Shown here one piece after another: positions 59,796 to 64,000 of a DNA stretch of 64,000 bases (position 1 is its first letter; every line of letters begins with the position of its first letter). The position numbers and the translations under genes were made by a program. The DNA lies in assembly GCF_002025205.1 (NCBI RefSeq), contig NZ_CP019947.1, positions 4,192,001 through 4,256,000 of the forward strand, in the 5' to 3' direction. The notes beneath the pieces were generated by a model. That model was not told the DNA's origin, ran no database searches, and worked only from the letters and a program-made list of their open reading frames with translations. Source of the DNA: Pseudomonas sp. CC6-YY-74 (GTDB lineage Bacteria; Pseudomonadota; Gammaproteobacteria; Pseudomonadales; Pseudomonadaceae).

Positions 59796-60147
59796 TCCGC
59801 GCGCTATCCAGGCGCTGGCCGGTGGTTGTGTAGACGATCGACTAATCCGCGGCATGCCTTTATCTAGGTCAACGGCATGTCGCCGCAGGGCGCCTATGTT
59901 GGATCAAGACCCAGCCGCCGGGGACGCCTGATGTCGTCACCTCATGGCGAGTGCGCTCAGCCGCATAGGCCAGCCGCGCGCGCCGAGGATCGCTGCAGGC
60001 AGCCGGTCCAGACGCCAGTGCCGCATGGCGGCAACTGCCGCTGCAGGTAACGCTTGCTTTGCTTTACTGAGAGAGGAGTGGCCCTCGTCCGGCCGGATGC
60101 CTGGGGCTTCTTTGCGGCACCACTCCCCGCACTCAGGTGGCAGACCG
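59796..60147. other. Intergenic region before the ABC exporter
   Basis: About 350 bases with no gene of convincing coding character. AGGTGG at 60135-60140 serves the ATPase start. No clear operator or RNA gene was seen. Confidence 0.45.
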
Positions 60148-60810
60148 ATGCTGAAAGTCCAGGGCTTGTGCAAGAGCTATGCGACGCCGCAGGGGGCGCT
60201 GGCGGTGTTGCGCGGCATCGACCTGGAGTTGGCGACGGGTGAGAGCCTGGCCCTGATGGGCGAGTCCGGCAGCGGCAAGAGCACCCTGCTGCACCTGTTG
60301 GCCGGGCTGGATCGGGCCGACGCCGGGCGTATCGAGGTCGACGGCCGCGTGCTGGGCGACCTCCATGAGGGTCAACTGGCGACCTGGCGGCGCAGCGGCA
60401 TCGGCCTGGTGTTCCAGCAATTCAACCTGATCGCCAGCCTGCGCGTCGCCGACAACCTGGCCTTCCAGGCGCGCCTGGCCGGCCGGCATGACCCGCTCTG
60501 GCAGGCCGAACTGGTCGAGCGGCTCGGTCTGGCGACCCTGCTAGGGCGCTACCCCGAACAGCTTTCGGTCGGCCAGCAGCAGCGGGTGGCGCTGGGCCGG
60601 GCGCTGGCGGGCAGACCGCCGCTGCTGCTGGCCGACGAGCCCACCGGCAGCCTGGATGAACGCAGCGCCGACGAGGTGCTGACGCTGCTGCTGGAGCTGC
60701 TCGCTGGCAGCCCGACCAGCCTGCTGATGGTCACCCATAGCGCCAGCCTGGCGGCCCGTCTGCAGCGTTGCCTGTGCCTGCAGGGCGGGCGTCTGCTGGA
60801 GGCGGCCTGA
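60148..60810 (+). CDS. ABC transporter ATP-binding protein (MacB/LolD-like)
   Basis: 220-residue ATPase: Walker A MGESGSGKST (about residues 36-45), Q-loop LVFQQFNLI, the signature here LSVGQQQRVALGRAL (Ser-Val-Gly-Gln-Gln replacing the usual LSGGQ-type), Walker B LLLADEPTGSLD and the H-loop VTHS. It belongs to the MacB/LolD/FtsE-like group paired with FtsX-fold permeases. It is followed by the permease gene after one base. The start at 60148 gives the standard family N-terminus; upstream codons look non-coding. Confidence 0.9.
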   Translation: MLKVQGLCKSYATPQGALAVLRGIDLELATGESLALMGESGSGKSTLLHLLAGLDRADAGRIEVDGRVLGDLHEGQLATWRRSGIGLVFQQFNLIASLRVADNLAFQARLAGRHDPLWQAELVERLGLATLLGRYPEQLSVGQQQRVALGRALAGRPPLLLADEPTGSLDERSADEVLTLLLELLAGSPTSLLMVTHSASLAARLQRCLCLQGGRLLEAA

Positions 60811-60811
60811 G

Positions 60812-63289
60812 ATGCGCCGCCTGTATTGGACCCTGAGTGCCCTGCTCAGCCACTGGCGGCGCCATCCGCTGCAGTTGTTCAGCGTGCTGGCCGGCCTGTG
60901 GCTGGCCACCAGCCTGTGGGCCGGGGTGCAGGCGCTGAACAGCCAGGCCCGCGACAGCTATGCCCGCGCCAGTCAGCTGCTCGGCGGCGCCGACCGCTAC
61001 AGCCTGGTCGCCCGCGATGGCAGCTGGTTCGCCCAGCAGCACTTCATCGAATTGCGCCGCGCCGGCTGGCCGGTCTCGCCTCTGCTGCAAGGGCGCCTGC
61101 GCCTGCACGGGCAGACCGAACAAGGCCTGCAACTGATCGGCATCGAACCGTTGACCCTGCCGCCCGGCAGCGCGCTGGCCGGGCAAGCGTTCGAGCGTCT
61201 GGATCTGGCGGCGTTTCTCGGTCGGCCCGGACGCAGCTGGATTGCCGCCGACACCCTGGCCGAGCTTGGCCTGCCAGCCGGCGCGCAGCCGCTCAGCGAA
61301 TCCGGCCAGCGCCTGCCGCCGCTGTCGGTGTGGCCGCAGTTGGCGCCCGGTGTGCTGCTGGTGGACATCGGCGTGGCCCAGCGCCTGCTCGACGGCCGCG
61401 GACAGATTTCGCGGTTGTTGCTGCCGGCCGAGTTCGCCCGTACCGCGCCGCCGCTGCCGCCGGCACTGGCCGCGCAGCTGGTGATGCAGCGCGGTGACGA
61501 GGGGGCCGATCTGGCCCAACTCACCGACAGCTTCCACCTCAACCTCAGCGCCCTCGGCCTGCTGGCCTTCGTCGTCGGCCTGTTCATCGTCCACGCCGCC
61601 ATCGGTCTGGCCCTGGAGCAGCGTCGGGTGTTGCTGCGCAACCTGCGCACCTGTGGAGTGAGTCTGCGTGGCCTGCTGGTCGCCCTGGTGGTGGAACTCG
61701 GCGTGCTGGCGCTGCTCGGCGCGGTCGCCGGGTTGCTCAGCGGCTATGCCGTGGCGGCCTGGCTGTTGCCGGATGTCGCCGCCAGCCTGCGTAGCCTGTA
61801 TGGCGCCGAGGTGGCCGGGCGGCTCAGCCTGGCGCCGCAGTGGTGGCTGGGCGGGCTGCTGGTCTGCCTGCTCGGGGCGTTGTGCGCGGGCGCCGGCAGC
61901 CTGCTGCGCGCCGCGCGTCTGCCGCTGTTGGCCTTGGCTCAGCCCGAGGCCTGGCGGCAGGCCCAGGCGCGCTGGCTGCGCCGTCAGGGCTGGCTGGCGG
62001 CGCTGCTTGGCGGTGTGGCGCTGCTCGCGCTGTGGTTCGGCGACAGCCTGGCGGCCGGCTTCGTCCTGCTCGCCGCCTTGCTGCTGGGCGCGGCCCTGGC
62101 GTTGCCGGTGGGTCTGAGCCGCTTGCTCGAGGCCTGGCTAGCACATTGCCGTACGCCGCTGACCCAGTGGTTCGTCGCCGACAGCCGCCAGCAACTGCCG
62201 AGTCTGGCGCTGGCGTTGATGGCCCTGTTGCTGGCGCTGGCGGCGAACATCGGCGTCGGCAGCATGACCGCGGGCTTTCGCCAGACCTTCAGTGGCTGGC
62301 TCGACCAGCGTCTGGCCGCCGAGCTCTACCTGACCCCGGCCAACGCCAGCCAGGCCACGGCCATCGAGGCCTGGCTGAGCGAGCAGCCGCAGGTGCGCGC
62401 GCTGCTGCCGAGCTGGCGGGTCGAGCTGCAACTGCAGGGCTGGCCGGCACAACTGAGCGGCATCCGCGCGCAGGCGCATTACCGCGAGCACTGGCCGCTG
62501 CTGAGCGCCAGTGCCGGGGCCTGGGAGCGCCTGGAGCGGCAGCAGGGCCTGATGCTCAGCGAACAACTGGCGCGGCGCCTCGATCTGCAGCTGGGCGAGC
62601 GTCTGCGCCTGCCCACCCCGAGTGGCGCCTGGGAGCTGGAGGTGCTCGGCATCTATGCCGACTACGGCAATCCCAAGGGTCATCTGCTGGTCGAAGCGGC
62701 GGGCCTGCAACGCCACTGGCCGGGGCTGGCCCCGCGCAGTTTCAGCCTGCGCCTGCCGGCCGCAGAGGTGCCCGGATTGATCCAGGCGCTGCAGGCGCGC
62801 TTTGCCCTGGACGACAGCCGGTTGATCGACCAGGCCGCGCTCAAGGCCTGGTCGAGCCGGGTATTCGAGCGCACCTTCGCCGCCACCGCCGCACTCAACA
62901 GCCTGACCCTGGGAGTGGCCGGGGTGGCCCTGTTGATCAGTTTGCTGACCCTCGGCCAGACCCGCCTGAGCCAGCTGGCGCCGCTCTGGGCACTGGGTGT
63001 CGGCCGCACGCAACTGGCCTGGCTGAGCCTCGGCCAGACCCTATTGCTGGCCGTGCTGACCCTGCTCCTGGCGCTGCCGCTGGGCCTGTTGCTGGCCTGG
63101 TGCCTGGTCGCGGTGATCAATGTGCAGGCCTTCGGTTGGCGCCTGCCGCTGCATGTCTTCCCCGGCCAGCTCCTGCAACTGTTCGGCCTGGCGTTGCTCG
63201 CCACCCTGCTGGCCGCCGCCTGGCCGCTCTGGCAACTCGGCCGCAGCACCCCGGCGGCCCTGTTGCGCAGCTTTGCCGGTGAACGCTAG
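60812..63289 (+). CDS. FtsX-like ABC transporter permease, duplicated form
   Basis: 825-residue permease with two FtsX-fold units: the first hydrophobic helix at about 22-38, a large periplasmic part, and three helices at about 250-380; then helices, a second periplasmic part at about 500-690, and three C-terminal helices at about 700-810. Layout matches the fused AttF/AttG-type permeases that act with an ATPase and an AttH-like lipoprotein. Substrate unknown, perhaps a lipid or envelope component. AGGAGG lies right after its stop for the next gene. Confidence 0.88.
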   Translation: MRRLYWTLSALLSHWRRHPLQLFSVLAGLWLATSLWAGVQALNSQARDSYARASQLLGGADRYSLVARDGSWFAQQHFIELRRAGWPVSPLLQGRLRLHGQTEQGLQLIGIEPLTLPPGSALAGQAFERLDLAAFLGRPGRSWIAADTLAELGLPAGAQPLSESGQRLPPLSVWPQLAPGVLLVDIGVAQRLLDGRGQISRLLLPAEFARTAPPLPPALAAQLVMQRGDEGADLAQLTDSFHLNLSALGLLAFVVGLFIVHAAIGLALEQRRVLLRNLRTCGVSLRGLLVALVVELGVLALLGAVAGLLSGYAVAAWLLPDVAASLRSLYGAEVAGRLSLAPQWWLGGLLVCLLGALCAGAGSLLRAARLPLLALAQPEAWRQAQARWLRRQGWLAALLGGVALLALWFGDSLAAGFVLLAALLLGAALALPVGLSRLLEAWLAHCRTPLTQWFVADSRQQLPSLALALMALLLALAANIGVGSMTAGFRQTFSGWLDQRLAAELYLTPANASQATAIEAWLSEQPQVRALLPSWRVELQLQGWPAQLSGIRAQAHYREHWPLLSASAGAWERLERQQGLMLSEQLARRLDLQLGERLRLPTPSGAWELEVLGIYADYGNPKGHLLVEAAGLQRHWPGLAPRSFSLRLPAAEVPGLIQALQARFALDDSRLIDQAALKAWSSRVFERTFAATAALNSLTLGVAGVALLISLLTLGQTRLSQLAPLWALGVGRTQLAWLSLGQTLLLAVLTLLLALPLGLLLAWCLVAVINVQAFGWRLPLHVFPGQLLQLFGLALLATLLAAAWPLWQLGRSTPAALLRSFAGER

Positions 63290-63301
63290 GAGGACTCGGT
63301 G

Positions 63302-64000
63302 ATGGATTGCGTGCGCTCACGGAACTGGAGGAGCGAGGAGGGACGCCCAGTCCCATGCCCGCGAGACTTTCGCGGCGACGGTTTTCGCGGGCGTGGCCCG
63401 CTCCTCCACAAGCACATGGCCCGTGGGGGCGAGAGAGGCTGTGCCAGCGCCTGCCTGGCGCTGCTCACCGGCCTGCTGCTCGCCGCCTGCGAAGCCGAAA
63501 CGCCGCCGCCGGTCGAGGGCTTCGCCGGGCTGGGCAGCTCGGCGACAGCGTTCGCCCGGGTCGAGCCGGGGCGGGTGTTTGCGTTCCCGGCCGACCACGG
63601 CGCGCATCCGGACTACCGCATCGAGTGGTGGTACCTCACCGCCAACCTGGAGGACGCGCAGGGCCGCGCCTGGGGCGTGCAGTGGACGCTGTTTCGCAAT
63701 GCCCTGCAGCCTGGCTCGCAGGAGACGGACTGGCGCAACCAGAACCTGTGGATGGGCCATGCCGCGTTGACGGGTGCGGACGGCCATCGCTATGCCGAGA
63801 CATTCGCCCGTGGCGGTATCGGCCAGGCCGGGGTGGTGGCCGCACCCTTGCAGGCCTGGATCGACGACTGGCAGCTACGCAGTCGCAGTCCGGCTAATGG
63901 TGGCCTGGGCGAGCTGCAGTTGCACGCCCGCGGCGAGGGCTTCAGCTATCGTCTGCGCCTCACCAGCGCGCGTCCGCCGGTACTGCAGGGGATACAGGGG
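63302..64000 (+). CDS. CrtC/AttH-like lipoprotein (lipocalin-like), partial
   Basis: Begins at ATG 63302 behind AGGAGG, six bases after the spacing optimum of a strong site, and runs off the window. After about 38 odd, Arg-rich codons derived from a REP sequence, the lipoprotein signal ALLTGLLLAAC (lipobox Cys at about residue 60) appears. The mature part has FPADHGAHPDYRIEWWYLTANL and the GVQWTLFRNALQP and NLWMGHAALTG strands of the CrtC/AttH family (PF07143-like). The next in-frame ATG, 63416, lacks a ribosome binding site. It forms an operon with the ABC exporter. Confidence 0.8.
   Translation, partial: MDCVRSRNWRSEEGRPVPCPRDFRGDGFRGRGPLLHKHMARGGERGCASACLALLTGLLLAACEAETPPPVEGFAGLGSSATAFARVEPGRVFAFPADHGAHPDYRIEWWYLTANLEDAQGRAWGVQWTLFRNALQPGSQETDWRNQNLWMGHAALTGADGHRYAETFARGGIGQAGVVAAPLQAWIDDWQLRSRSPANGGLGELQLHARGEGFSYRLRLTSARPPVLQGIQG
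63382..63410. repeat. REP element inside the AttH-like gene
   Basis: TTTTCGCGGGCGTGGCCCGC followed by TCCTCCACA is an inverted Pseudomonas REP (GGAGCGGGCCACGCCCGCGAA on the other strand, split over two bases of variation). An imperfect partner with CCCATGCCCGCGAGA starts near 63351. It lies between the strong ribosome binding site and the lipoprotein signal. Confidence 0.85.

Overview
The window reads as a Pseudomonas chromosome segment. Supporting this are the algB/kinB, gcdR/gcdH/gcdG, pntAA/pntAB/pntB and ppyR/fhp/norR gene sets, several genus-typical small families (DUF2388, DUF1127, DUF1328), REP elements of the GTAGGAGCGGG...CCCGCGAA type, high-GC codon use and several sigma-54-type promoter matches. 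No rRNA, tRNA, CRISPR array or replication origin was found.

Layout. 1-9915: a purine/uracil permease; the convergently placed algB-kinB two-component operon; a divergent envelope-stress-like run (three-BON-domain periplasmic protein, a PA2169-type four-helix protein, small membrane proteins) behind a near-consensus sigma-54 promoter with two upstream inverted repeats; a Spm/nucleoside-recognition membrane protein; a DUF5924/DUF2914 protein. 10341-14062: a TAXI-type TRAP transporter. 14106-25314: an orphan type VI secretion island with a sigma-54-like promoter, hcp, vgrG, a DUF4123 adaptor, an RHS/YD-repeat toxin split by a frameshift, an AT-rich candidate immunity gene, then a two-gene membrane-protein cassette bounded by identical 22-bp hairpins and a truncated copy of vgrG. 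25514-30228: a MarR regulator divergent from an EamA exporter and a nitroreductase, a Na/Pi cotransporter-like protein, and a haloacid dehalogenase.

30679-39679: recC-recB-recD. recC is broken by a 29-bp GC-rich insertion and also carries a REP element in frame; further REPs separate recB from recD. 39798-46800: a periplasmic binding protein, a gamma-Glu-GABA hydrolase-like amidotransferase, an AEC transporter, a GFA protein, a DUF4105-type protein operonic with a DUF2388 protein, a second DUF2388 protein, and two DUF1127 proteins. 47236-50137: the proton-translocating transhydrogenase operon. 50686-54411: glutarate/glutaryl-CoA catabolism (gcdR divergent from gcdH and gcdG). 54553-56352: an accessory patch with an IS66-type transposase tail, an ArsR regulator and oxidoreductase, and a MITE-like inverted repeat. 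56453-59795: the nitric-oxide detoxification locus, ppyR and fhp divergent from norR/fhpR, with three GT-N7-AC sites in between. 60148-64000: an Att-like ABC exporter (ATPase, large FtsX-type permease) followed by a CrtC/AttH-like lipoprotein cut by the window end, whose N-terminus holds another REP.

The most unusual material is the type VI toxin tip with its private immunity gene, the remnant-flanked cassette next to it, the REP and palindromic insertions inside genes (recC, the AttH-like lipoprotein), and the regulatory DNA in front of the BON-domain gene and between fhp and norR.
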